Assembly (NCBI GenBank): GCA_964567045.1
Contig: CAZMLE010000067.1
Span: forward strand, 1 to 19,484
Length of the DNA stretch: 19,484 bases
Direction: 5' to 3'
From: JAFNGF01 sp964567045
Lineage (GTDB): Bacteria; Planctomycetota; Phycisphaerae; Sedimentisphaerales; Anaerobacaceae
Below the pieces are notes generated by a model that did no database searches, was not told the origin of the DNA, and was given only the letters and a program-made list of their open reading frames with translations. Positions 1 through 7,524 of this stretch are shown in pieces (positions within the stretch are counted from its first letter, which is position 1; the number at the start of each line of letters is the position of its first letter). Position numbers and translations under genes: made by a program.

Positions 1-763
1 TCCAAAATATCGGCTACGTCCAGCTTACACCGTGAGTTAAGATGCGTTTGCCCTGAGGACCAACGGCGTTGAAGTACTTTATGTCAGCGAGAATTTTAAT
101 GGTGATACAACGGATGACCTCTTGCGACCTGTTAAGCAATGGCAGGCAAGGCAGGAATCAAAAGACCTGTCGAAAGTGACTATCAGAGGACTTCTATCTA
201 AAGTCGAAGGTGGCTGGTGGATGGGAGGGACACCGCCCTATGGTTATGACCTGCGATATGAAAATGCGGCTGGACAGTTTCTCTTCATTGTCCGGTTTAC
301 GCCGGATGGCTCTAAGGAACTATACGACAAAAAGGGGAAGCTTATCCGCACACTTGCCCGGGGCGAATCGCTGAACATATCGAAACGTGACCAAGCCAAA
401 CTTACATTTAGTGACCCAGAACGTGTAAAAGTAGTCAAACGAATCTTCCACATGTATGCAGAGCAAGGCAAAGGCTATAAATCTCTGGCTGATACACTCA
501 ATCAGCAGGGCATAGGCACGCCGCGTGGGCCGGAATGGTCTTATATTTACAGTGGCAAGTGGACCGATACCACCATCAGAGCCATTCTGGTTAATCCTGT
601 CTATGCTGGAGACATGGTATGGAATCGGCGTACGGATGGGAGGTTCCACAGGATTAGCCAGGGACAAGCTGTAGACCGTCAGAACATACATGGGGCCCGG
701 TTGGTGCCTACTCGCCTGTTTTTCCCCAGCGCAACACGCCTCATTCTCTGCTCTCAACTGTGA
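1..763 (+). pseudogene. decayed large serine recombinase (internal fragment)
   Basis: An open frame follows an in-frame TAA at 38-40 and encodes the middle of a large serine recombinase. After the stop it reads GVEVLYVSENF and then the recombinase-domain hallmarks RGLLSK, GGTPPYGYDLRY, RGESLNISKRD, RRIF-like KRIFHMY, LNQQGIGTPRG and the ILVNPVYAGDMVWNRR stretch. The frame from 122 (TTG) covers about 196 family-like residues. The N-terminal resolvase domain with its catalytic serine is absent: the 12 codons before the TAA do not resemble it. At the 3' end the family-like sequence stops abruptly at RLVP (codon ending at 709), and 17 unrelated residues precede the TGA. Normally a DW.VV.DAHPA-type segment, a zinc ribbon and a coiled coil would follow. 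The piece therefore cannot be an active recombinase. Both edges look like sharp breakpoints more than gradual decay. The assignment to the family is secure; whether more of it lies left of the window is unknown. Confidence 0.8.
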
Positions 764-779
764 ACACCTTGATTTCAAG

Positions 780-808
780 TTGATTATCCGACTCTAAAAG
801 TGTATAAT
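780..808 (+). promoter_or_regulatory. sigma70-like promoter for the clan-CD peptidase gene
   Basis: A TTGATT hexamer at 780-785 and a perfect TATAAT at 803-808 are separated by exactly 17 bases, which is the classical spacing. Transcription would start near 815 and give a leader of about 118 nt before the ATG at 933. No coding sequence lies between. This is the best-looking promoter in the window; activity is inferred from the sequence only. Confidence 0.65.
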
Positions 809-856
809 ACTATTGTCCTCACTTAGCGTGCGTGGGTGGAAGGCGTGGTGGGACAG

Positions 857-874
857 CGGTGGATATCCCCACTG
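857..874 (+). promoter_or_regulatory. hairpin in the 5' leader
   Basis: CGGTGG (857-862) can pair with CCACTG (869-874), with one G-U pair, round the loop ATATCC. It sits in the roughly 118-nt leader between the promoter and the Shine-Dalgarno sequence GGAGGGG at 919-925. The leader matches no riboswitch class that I recognise. It may simply stabilise the mRNA. Confidence 0.3.
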
Positions 875-932
875 AGCACTCGCGCGTAAACACGGGAATC
901 CTGCTACCGGCCGCTGCTGGAGGGGTGATAGG

Positions 933-2651
933 ATGAAGATGGCACGATCACTGGTAGCTTCGGCTCTGTTGGTGGGCTGGGCGGTTTGGCCAAGCGTCGC
1001 CGGGCAGACCGCAGCAGATGCTACGAGCGATCTCGCTAATAGATACGCCGAGAGCGACACTGGCTTCGACAATCGCACAACGCCGCTTGATTACCTCAAC
1101 CTCGACGGGTTGGTCAATGACTGGCTGTGGACCGGGCGGCCGGGTGGCTGCGATGCGGACCTCAGCTTCGATGGTATTGTGGACTTCCTGGATTTTACGA
1201 TCTTTGCCTCGCGATGGTCGGATAGAGAAAGGTCTGTTGCGATTATTGTCGATTCGGGCACGTACGCCGGTGCGGCGAGCGAAATCGACAGGCTGGCAGC
1301 AGACATTACTAATGACCTGGACGTCGATGTGTTCATTTGTCCAAATGAATGGCGCGACGCCGCCGACGTCAAGGATCTGCTCACGGAAAGATACGCTCGA
1401 AGCGGTTTGATGGGGGCGATTCTCATAGGAGAGATTCCGACAGCCTATTTTGAGTTTCGCGATGCGGGCGAGACGCCTACCGACTGGTACTATCAGGACT
1501 TAAGCGATAAGTTCGTCGATTCGGACGGTGACGGCAAGTTCGAGCAGGAGTATTACAGTCTGGAAACGGATGTCACGATGAGGGACATCTGGATCGGAAG
1601 GATAAAACCCCCGGTGAGCGGAGGGGAAGGCATAATGCTTCTGAAGCAGTATCTTGACAGCAATCACCGATACAGAACGGGTAAGCTCACGTACCGCAGA
1701 CGGATGCTGTATTTCGGCTCTATCGCCATCAACCAGAACGGAATGAGCAAAACGGACTACGACCATCTCGTCGGGCAGATTGACGATTATACGGGTCTTT
1801 ACGAGTCGGACGAAGATGTGAATTCCATTTATGACGGCGATCTGGAGGCGCAGAAGCAGGCCTACCTTACGGAACTGTCGCGGGATTATGAATTTGTCTT
1901 CGTGAACATTCACGGCAGCGCGACGAGTCAGTGGCTGGGCGGTTCAACCAGCGTTTACCCCAGTGAGGTGATACGTGCACAGCCCAAAACGCTGTTCACT
2001 GTTATGGCATCCTGTTCCAATGGCGATTTTATGCGGGACTATTACCTGGCGGGCTGGTACCTTTTCAGCGGCGGCAGCTTAGTGGTTATGGCCAATAGCA
2101 CGGTGGCGATGGGCGTCGGCGCCACGTCGGTGGAGTTTCTCAAAGACTACATCCCGTTGGGGCTGGGGGTGACATTTGGCCAGATGTACAAGAATGATCT
2201 ATCGTCGCTGCCGGTTCATCTATCCGGCGACCCGACGCTGACGCTCAGGCCGAAACCAACCGGCGAGGTGCCCAGGTTGGACTTGGGCACGTCGCACCTG
2301 GATTTTGGCAGTGTCGCAAGTGGGACAAAACCTCGCAGAACCATCATTTTCAACAACGCCGGAAGTAGCGCGTTGAAGGTAAGCTTCAAGAAGGGACGAT
2401 TCTCGGTCGATGGTGAGATGGTCAATCCTGGATACTGGGATGTGTTCTACTATGAGCATCCGGACACGGGATCTCTGTTCAGGGATTTCGAGGTTCCCGC
2501 CGGCAGCTCTAAGATGGTCCCATTTGTCTTCTATCCGAGGTCGGATGGACCTGTGGGCAGGTATTCGATGATTATCCTGTTGCAAACGAACGCCCCAGAA
2601 TCTCCGTATGTAAGAATTAGTCTTTCGGGTAGCGCGTACGCCCAGAAATAG
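933..2651 (+). CDS. secreted clan-CD (C25/gingipain-like) peptidase with dockerin-like and Hydin-like domains
   Basis: The 572-residue product starts at an ATG placed 7 nt after GGAGGGG. Residues 1-24 are a signal peptide (positive start, hydrophobic core, SVAG cleavage site). Residues 52-96 hold two EF-hand-like Ca loops (YLNLDGLVND and DADLSFDGIVDFLDF), as in type I dockerins. Residues about 100-440 have the layout of a caspase/gingipain-fold peptidase: an alpha/beta core with AILIGEIPTAYFE, a candidate catalytic histidine in NIHGS (H327), a candidate cysteine in MASCSNGDF (C361), and the family-typical LSGDPTLTLRPKP end. Residues about 450-572 resemble an ASPM/SPD-2/Hydin-type Ig domain (LDFGSVASGTKPRRTIIFNN). 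It probably acts outside the cytoplasm on protein, possibly in processing or attachment of surface proteins. The dockerin-like part is N-terminal here; dockerins are more often C-terminal. The fold call is good, but activity and substrate are unproven. Confidence 0.75.
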   Translation: MKMARSLVASALLVGWAVWPSVAGQTAADATSDLANRYAESDTGFDNRTTPLDYLNLDGLVNDWLWTGRPGGCDADLSFDGIVDFLDFTIFASRWSDRERSVAIIVDSGTYAGAASEIDRLAADITNDLDVDVFICPNEWRDAADVKDLLTERYARSGLMGAILIGEIPTAYFEFRDAGETPTDWYYQDLSDKFVDSDGDGKFEQEYYSLETDVTMRDIWIGRIKPPVSGGEGIMLLKQYLDSNHRYRTGKLTYRRRMLYFGSIAINQNGMSKTDYDHLVGQIDDYTGLYESDEDVNSIYDGDLEAQKQAYLTELSRDYEFVFVNIHGSATSQWLGGSTSVYPSEVIRAQPKTLFTVMASCSNGDFMRDYYLAGWYLFSGGSLVVMANSTVAMGVGATSVEFLKDYIPLGLGVTFGQMYKNDLSSLPVHLSGDPTLTLRPKPTGEVPRLDLGTSHLDFGSVASGTKPRRTIIFNNAGSSALKVSFKKGRFSVDGEMVNPGYWDVFYYEHPDTGSLFRDFEVPAGSSKMVPFVFYPRSDGPVGRYSMIILLQTNAPESPYVRISLSGSAYAQK

Positions 2652-2722
2652 AGAACAAATCATGATTCGCCGGCTGCTGCTTGATTCTCAAGACAGTCGC
2701 TACATGTCACTATTATTCCCAG

Positions 2723-3223
2723 TCAGTATTCCCATACAGAGTCTTGGAATTCTCCCCTCAAGATCCTTGCAAGTGTTTTGCTTGAGAACTTTTGAGCCAG
2801 CACGTCGCTGACGTAGACTTTTCCACTATGCACATGGCGGATGGCAACTAAAATTCTTTCAGCCACCTCCTCTTTGGTGATATATCGTCGTGCGCCGGCT
2901 TGAAAGGCACGTTTGATATACTGCAGCTCATGGCTCATGGAAAAAACCAGAATTTTTAAATTTGGGCATCTCAATTTTAGCTTTTCAGTAACTTGAACAC
3001 CTGTTGTATTCTCCAGTAACATATCAACGATAGCCAAGTCAACCTGCTGTTTCTCAATGGTCTCTAAAGCCTCTTTCTCATTGCGAGCCTTAGCACAAAC
3101 CAGAAGGTCATCTTCCTGGTTGACAAGTTGTCTCAATCCCTCAAGTACGACAGGGTGATCATCAACAACCATAATTTGGATTTTTCTGGCCCCAAGATTC
3201 GTGTTGTTCTTTTTGTTGTTCAC
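2723..3223 (-). CDS. stand-alone response-regulator receiver (NarL/FixJ type, output domain missing)
   Basis: The 166-residue product is read from GTG at 3223, preceded by AGAAG 5 nt upstream. The frame is open to 3376, but the extra 51 residues do not look like receiver sequence. The CheY fold is complete: acidic pocket VVDDHP (D21, D22), phosphoacceptor D67 in AIVDM, conserved S95 in VFSMS, and K117 in YITKEE. After the receiver comes the linker typical of LuxR-type regulators (GKVYVSDVLAQKF). The protein then ends in about 20 residues, with no helix-turn-helix. The downstream DNA contains no shifted frame with a LuxR-type HTH, and only 71 bp separate it from the convergent peptidase gene. 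It is either a truncated regulator or a phosphorylatable adaptor. No histidine kinase is present nearby. Confidence 0.75.
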   Translation of the reverse strand: MNNKKNNTNLGARKIQIMVVDDHPVVLEGLRQLVNQEDDLLVCAKARNEKEALETIEKQQVDLAIVDMLLENTTGVQVTEKLKLRCPNLKILVFSMSHELQYIKRAFQAGARRYITKEEVAERILVAIRHVHSGKVYVSDVLAQKFSSKTLARILRGEFQDSVWEY

Positions 3224-3582
3224 AATATCTTCTCTCGCAGCTTTTTTAGTATCCCCACAGAAAAAAACTACTTGAACCGTTGCTCTATACGAGCACTTCT
3301 GCCTCCGTCGAGTGACGCTTGTGTTACCGCTTCCCCCAAAATTGGTGCGATGAGAATACCTATATTCCCAACCCACCTATAGCAACTCTGGCTTTCGGTT
3401 ACCCGTTTAACACTCTTTCACGCTTATTGATGACTGAGAAAGTTGAACGCTTGCATGTTGATCCTTTGTTGTCTTCAACCATCTTCTCAATACAGAACGA
3501 CCCTCGGCCAATCAAGGTTGAGAGTTATGAGCTTTCTGGGCCAACAAGGCCGAAGCGGGGGATCTGCTAAAAACGCAATTCT
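3224..3582. other. gap between receiver gene and sialidase-fold gene
   Basis: About 360 bases hold no recognisable gene on either strand. The short open frames here lack family signatures and start signals. T6/A6 runs at about 3241-3270 could form an AT-rich stem just upstream of the receiver GTG. No convincing promoter or terminator was seen. Confidence 0.4.
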
Positions 3583-4707
3583 CTACTCGAGAGAAAGAGA
3601 GGTCAGCCAATCTCTTGATATTGCCAGAACTTTCAGTCGATTCAACCCACCAATTTTTTTGTCGCCTGCACAGTAGGCCAATAGCACCCGGTTTTTCACG
3701 AACGTGATCGCAGTGTAGCAATACCACCCGTCAGGATTGCCCTCAATAATCCTGGACCTACTCCAGGTCTTACCTTCATTCTTGCTAACGGCCAAACATA
3801 GTGGTGTTCGCCGACCTGCTGGGTACCTATGGATCCCGGAATGGTCGTTCCAGACGCAGAGCAAATCACCTGTCCAGGGAATGCGCTTGATGGAGGCGGG
3901 GCTCAAAGGTGAAGCCAGACTCGATTGTTGGGCCTTTGACCAGGTTTCGCCGCCGTCCCGGGAGTAACAGATATACTGGCTCCCTGCATTGGTCCGCATG
4001 AACATCATCAATCGCCCATCTTTCAGCTCAACTACGCCTGGTTCCTGTACGGTAATGCGCTGTCCATCCGGCCCATGCCCTTTGAATGAGTCTTTACTGC
4101 GTCGCCAGGTTCTGCCGTTGTCGTCGGATAGGTAGCACATGATCACACCGGCCGTGTCCCGGGGCTCGCCGGGGCCTTGATGCCACGCTACAGGCAGGAT
4201 TAGCCGGCCGCCACTTAGCTGGACAGCACGGTCATTGTTCAGCACATAGTAACCCACCTTGTCCGTGATACAGACAGTCGGCTGGCTCCAGGTCTCTGCT
4301 TCATCCATCGAGATGCACATAAGAGGTCGGCAGTCTTCCTCTGAGGTCTTGCGTAAGTAGAACAAGGCGATCTCACCGCTGGCCAGCCGCAGAAGCGATA
4401 CGGACATTACGTTCAGCCGACCCGGACGCCGCACCACGATACTGTCATCGCTCCAACTCCTGGCGTCATCGTCGCAGGTACGCATAGCAAGATCGGCTGC
4501 TGCATGATCACCGCTGCCGCCTGTAAATCGGGTATAAATCAGGCACAATCGCCCGTCTCTCAACTCAATTATATCCCCTTCTGAATTACGTGGATTCTCT
4601 TTGCTCGGTTCTGTGACTAACAGCGGTTCTATCTCCGCACCGACCACCAAGGCTGGCCATCCCGCCAGGACCACCACGGCAATCAGACAATTTGTTCTGG
4701 TTTTCAT
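3583..4707 (-). CDS. secreted sialidase-fold (BNR/Asp-box) exo-glycosidase-like protein
   Basis: The 374-residue product starts at ATG 4707, 7 nt after GAAGGGA; a longer open frame exists upstream but carries no signal peptide. Residues 1-24 form a signal peptide ending VVGA. The rest is a six-bladed propeller of the sialidase superfamily. Asp-box repeats are visible as SMDEAETW, SDDNGRTW, SRDGGETW and SKNEGKTW, plus a weaker first copy. The N-terminal NPRNSEGD followed by DGRLCLIYTRF is usual in planctomycete and Bacteroidetes members often annotated exo-alpha-sialidase. A clear RIP motif of GH33 enzymes was not seen, so sialic acid need not be the substrate. It is divergent from the glycosidase-like gene at 5142, about 430 bp away. 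It is probably exported to work on polysaccharide or glycan ends. Confidence 0.75.
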   Translation of the reverse strand: MKTRTNCLIAVVVLAGWPALVVGAEIEPLLVTEPSKENPRNSEGDIIELRDGRLCLIYTRFTGGSGDHAAADLAMRTCDDDARSWSDDSIVVRRPGRLNVMSVSLLRLASGEIALFYLRKTSEEDCRPLMCISMDEAETWSQPTVCITDKVGYYVLNNDRAVQLSGGRLILPVAWHQGPGEPRDTAGVIMCYLSDDNGRTWRRSKDSFKGHGPDGQRITVQEPGVVELKDGRLMMFMRTNAGSQYICYSRDGGETWSKAQQSSLASPLSPASIKRIPWTGDLLCVWNDHSGIHRYPAGRRTPLCLAVSKNEGKTWSRSRIIEGNPDGWYCYTAITFVKNRVLLAYCAGDKKIGGLNRLKVLAISRDWLTSLSLE

Positions 4708-5141
4708 TGTCAGTTCCCTTCGTCCTCCGGCAGGTAACTTAGCCATCCGGTATATACGGTCCCATACGACACAAACTGAGCGACCCGAATTTCTCAAGTT
4801 GCAGTGGGGAGTCCCGCGATCAGTGTCGCCGCTGCCATTACTGCATTAGACTTTCAGAGGCAAGTATATCGCGCCCGCTACAGATAGCAAGAAAACAGTA
4901 TAATGTGCTCCGCAACAGGAGAAAAAGACAAGTACGCAACTCTCAAAACAGACAATCAAATTCAGATGCATTGTTCGTGAGGTGCTGGCCAGAGTGAGGA
5001 AAGACAAAACCACCGATTTTGCCTTGACCATTGTCGCGCACCCATTTAGACTCCGATATAAAATAGGGAATCCATGGGAGAGTACTACCTCTAAGAACAA
5101 TGTGGCATAAGACCGTTGACGGATAGTCAGAGAGGCCTTGA
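4708..5141. promoter_or_regulatory. divergent intergenic region (sialidase-fold / six-hairpin genes)
   Basis: No gene is supported in these 434 bases. The region must carry the start signals of both divergent genes. On the + side TTGTCG (5031-5036) and GATATA (5055-5060) are 18 bases apart, a weak promoter candidate, and GAGAGG at 5130-5135 is the ribosome site for 5142. On the - side no convincing hexamer pair was found. Confidence 0.3.
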
Positions 5142-6377
5142 ATGTTCAAGAACTTTGTTTCGCTTGTTGCCATTGCTGCTCTTATATCGGCTGCGCAAAT
5201 CACAGATACCCTTGCTGGTCCTGCGACCTTAGCCGAGGCGGTCACCTGGCTTGAGAGTGAATCCCACCGCCTGATCCGCGCCAGCAGGCGGACGATGAGG
5301 GACGGCACAGCTGCATTTCCGCCCCAGGTGGGAATTGGCTATGAGGCATTCTGGCTGCGAGACTTTGTCTATACGCTTGAAGGATCTATTGATTCGTATT
5401 CCGAAAAGGAGTTGCACGAAGCGTGCAAGGTCTTTATCCGCAGCATCAGGGCGGACGGCACCGGAGTGGATTGTGTGACATTCGACGGTCGTCCTATATA
5501 CAAGCCCGGCCTCGGGACAATGGGCGCTAACCCGGTTGCCGACGGGTCGCAATTCACCATCGCCGTGGCTTGGAACACATACCAAAAGACAAAGGACTCA
5601 GAGTTCCTTGGAGAGATTATCGATGCCCTTATTAAGACAATAAATGCCGTACCGCGTAACCCTGAGACAGGGCTGGTTCATATTAAGGACAACGAATGGG
5701 ATCGTTGTCCCTATGGCTTTACAGACACAGTCCGTATGCAGGGCGATATCCTTTTTTGCTCTCTTTTGTATGTCGAGGCCAGTCGCAGACTGTCCGATTT
5801 GTTGAACGCAGTCGACCGCAATTACGATGCAGCCGGATGGAAGCGCGAGGCTGACGCCGTAGCCAAAAGCATCCGGAAAGTGTTCTGGGATTCGCAAGCC
5901 GGCCTGTTCAGAGCAGCTACAGTTCGCTGTCGAGAGCATCACATCTGGGGTTCTGCCTTCGCGGTTTATCTGGGAGTTGCTGATGACGGGCAGTCAAGGG
6001 CAATAGCCAAGTATTTTAGGGACAACTACTCGCAGATAGTACAAAAAGGTCAGATTCGCCATCTCCCCGGCGGTGTCTACTGGGAAACGTGCGGTGCTGC
6101 TCGTGACACGTATCAAAACGGTGCTTATTGGGCTACGCCGACTGGCTGGTTTGTTTATACTCTGGATCTCGTGGATCCCAAACTTGCAGATCAAACAGTC
6201 ATTGACCTTGTAACCGACTTCAAAAAGAACGGTGCATGCGAGTGGGTGTTTGGTGAAAAACACAGGTTACCCAACTACCTCGCAAGTGCTTCGCTACCAC
6301 TGGCAGGTATCCGTGCTATGATCGAGCGTCGTAAGACTGATACTTCCTTTGGAGTTCTGGGCGACTCCAACGATTGA
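5142..6377 (+). CDS. secreted (alpha/alpha)6 six-hairpin glycosidase-like protein
   Basis: The 411-residue product starts at ATG 5142, 6 nt after GAGAGG. Residues 1-26 are a signal peptide (TDTLAG cleavage region). The rest is helical and aromatic-rich, as in six-hairpin toroids such as amylo-alpha-1,6-glucosidase or GH15/GH63-like proteins. It has YEAFWLRDFVYTLEG near residues 67-81 (WLRD is a common substrate-site motif), NPVADGSQFTIAVAW near 131-145, NEWDRCPYGFTD near 190, and WETCGAARDTYQNGAYWATP near 320. The specific GH family cannot be fixed by eye, and acid/base residues were not assigned. It probably hydrolyses an oligosaccharide outside the cytoplasm. It is followed after 85 bp by the thioesterase gene on the same strand, but the two need not be functionally linked. 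Confidence 0.65.
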   Translation: MFKNFVSLVAIAALISAAQITDTLAGPATLAEAVTWLESESHRLIRASRRTMRDGTAAFPPQVGIGYEAFWLRDFVYTLEGSIDSYSEKELHEACKVFIRSIRADGTGVDCVTFDGRPIYKPGLGTMGANPVADGSQFTIAVAWNTYQKTKDSEFLGEIIDALIKTINAVPRNPETGLVHIKDNEWDRCPYGFTDTVRMQGDILFCSLLYVEASRRLSDLLNAVDRNYDAAGWKREADAVAKSIRKVFWDSQAGLFRAATVRCREHHIWGSAFAVYLGVADDGQSRAIAKYFRDNYSQIVQKGQIRHLPGGVYWETCGAARDTYQNGAYWATPTGWFVYTLDLVDPKLADQTVIDLVTDFKKNGACEWVFGEKHRLPNYLASASLPLAGIRAMIERRKTDTSFGVLGDSND

Positions 6378-6462
6378 AGAGAGGAACTTTAGCAATCCGA
6401 CCAACTGTGGGATTCGTGCCACAACTGTCACAATAATAGCAGGAAATGGAAAGTAGGAAAGT

Positions 6463-6939
6463 GTGAATTCAATGATACGACAACCAACATCCAGAACATG
6501 CTTTATGTGTGGTCGTGAAAATAGTTATGGGCTGAAAATGGTATGGTATAACAATCTTGAATCAAACCGGGTTGAAGCAGTCGTTACCATACCCAAACAG
6601 TTCAACGGATATCCGGGGATTGTGCACGGTGGAATTGTCGCCGCGATTTTAGATGAGACCTCGGGTAGAGCTGCTATGTTGGATGGCAATTTTGACAATC
6701 TGTTTGTCACCTTAAGACTGAACGTGACTTATAGAAGGCCGACACCAACCAATACCTTGCTGAAGGCAGTTGGCTGGCTGGAGCATAAAGGGAATAGAGG
6801 CATGAAAGTCGCAGCAGAATTATTGTTGCCCGATGGGACGATCACCACGGAATGTAAAGCGGTTGTCGTACGACCAACCGGTGAAATATCCAAGAGCTGG
6901 GAGTCTGAAAGGAAGTTCTGGCGGGTAGAAGAGGATTAG
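6463..6939 (+). CDS. PaaI-type hotdog-fold thioesterase
   Basis: The product is about 155-158 residues. The start is either GTG 6463 (4 nt after AGGA) or ATG 6472 (about 13 nt after it); GTG is listed but the choice is uncertain. The hotdog core is clear: PGIVHGGIVAAILDETSGRA (HGG at 55-57, D64/E65), the family's usual active-site helix, and then LRLNVTYRRPTPTNT, the second conserved strand. The N-terminal CFMCGRENSYGLKM is a Cys-x2-Cys segment found in a subset of PaaI-like proteins. Such enzymes hydrolyse acyl-CoA thioesters in the cytoplasm; the acyl chain here is unknown. It is followed by the DUF2007-like gene after 52 bp, so the two are probably cotranscribed. Confidence 0.85.
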   Translation: MNSMIRQPTSRTCFMCGRENSYGLKMVWYNNLESNRVEAVVTIPKQFNGYPGIVHGGIVAAILDETSGRAAMLDGNFDNLFVTLRLNVTYRRPTPTNTLLKAVGWLEHKGNRGMKVAAELLLPDGTITTECKAVVVRPTGEISKSWESERKFWRVEED

Positions 6940-6991
6940 TGGCAGTGGGCAACAAATCAGTCCTCTGTCGGCAAGGCAAAGAGGTGGTCAC

Positions 6992-7237
6992 ATGGACAAA
7001 TACGTCGAGGTCTTTGCAGCGAGCGATATTACGTTTGCCTATCTGATGAAGGCAAGTCTTGAGAACGCAGGAATCCCAGTTCGGATCACCAACGAGAGCC
7101 TGCAAGGAGCTTATTGTCTTGACGGCATGGTTCCGTGTGTGCTCGTTCCCGAGAACCGTATCGAACAAGCCAAGCAGATCATCGAAGAGATTCAACACTC
7201 TTCACAGAATGAGCACGATGATGAGCAAGAAGAGTAA
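6992..7237 (+). CDS. DUF2007-like small protein (putative signal-transducing)
   Basis: The 81-residue product starts at ATG 6992, 4 nt after GAGGTGG. It has the pattern of the DUF2007 / putative prokaryotic signal-transducing family: VEVFAASDITFAYLMKASLE, then AGIPVRITNE, then a VPCVLVPENRIEQAKQIIEE strand-helix. The family uses a similar beta-alpha-beta unit to report on or bind an unknown ligand. The acidic tail (EHDDEQEE) is typical of a soluble cytoplasmic protein. No catalytic residues are expected. It probably shares a transcript with the thioesterase. Confidence 0.75.
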   Translation: MDKYVEVFAASDITFAYLMKASLENAGIPVRITNESLQGAYCLDGMVPCVLVPENRIEQAKQIIEEIQHSSQNEHDDEQEE

Positions 7238-7269
7238 GGGGATAGACCGTCTCATCACTTTCTCCAGAA

Positions 7270-7284
7270 CCCCTGTGACAGGGG
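7270..7284 (+). terminator. hairpin after the thioesterase/DUF2007 pair
   Basis: CCCCTG and CAGGGG form a perfect 6-bp stem round TGA, 33 bases after the stop at 7237. No T-run follows, so a rho-independent terminator is only possible. Confidence 0.3.
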
Positions 7285-7360
7285 GTAACCCTTCGGGTCC
7301 TCTCTGCAAACCGCCTCCCGGCTGTCGCGGGGCGGGGTGGGGTGGTTATTCTTTTGCTCC

Positions 7361-7486
7361 GTGCTTACGGCACAGGTCGGCGATGGAGGTGTGGCCGCCC
7401 GGGACGAGCGACGGAGCCATGGCCGATCCCGGGGATTCGCCTACTCCTTCGCCCGGTGCTTACGCGGTAGCTCGACGACGGAGGTT
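7361..7486 (+). repeat. degenerate direct repeat, two copies
   Basis: GTGCTTACG at 7361 recurs at 7456, and both copies continue through AG.TCG.CGA.GGAGGT. About 27 of 38 positions match, at a 95-base spacing. The copies lie in a GC-rich non-coding stretch, and the second runs directly into the integrase relic. Counts were made by eye. Confidence 0.45.
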
Positions 7487-7518
7487 TGCCGCTTCCAATC
7501 GTCCAGAAGCAGGTTGGA
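7471..7518 (+). pseudogene. short relic of a tyrosine integrase
   Basis: This short stretch encodes LDDGGLPLPIVQKQVG, which contains ten consecutive residues (PLPIVQKQVG) identical to residues 199-208 of the complete integrase at 11443-12270. In tyrosine recombinases this segment lies just before the conserved GH that precedes the catalytic tyrosine. The codons differ almost only at synonymous positions (about 21 of 30 bases equal), so this is not a recent copy of the neighbour. A TAG lies just upstream in frame (7468-7470), and the sequence leaves the family immediately after the G, with Y in place of the active-site H. No more of the gene is recognisable around it. It is probably the residue of an old element insertion. 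Confidence 0.5.
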
Positions 7519-7524
7519 TACCCC

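Noticed and set aside
3224..3376. N-terminal extension of the receiver protein
   Set aside because: The 51 extra codons do not resemble receiver sequence and have no ribosome site. GTG 3223 fits better.
5024..5062. TTGACC with TATAAA as a promoter for the six-hairpin gene
   Set aside because: The spacing of 27 bases is too long. The TTGTCG/GATATA pair is only slightly better and is mentioned within the intergenic entry.
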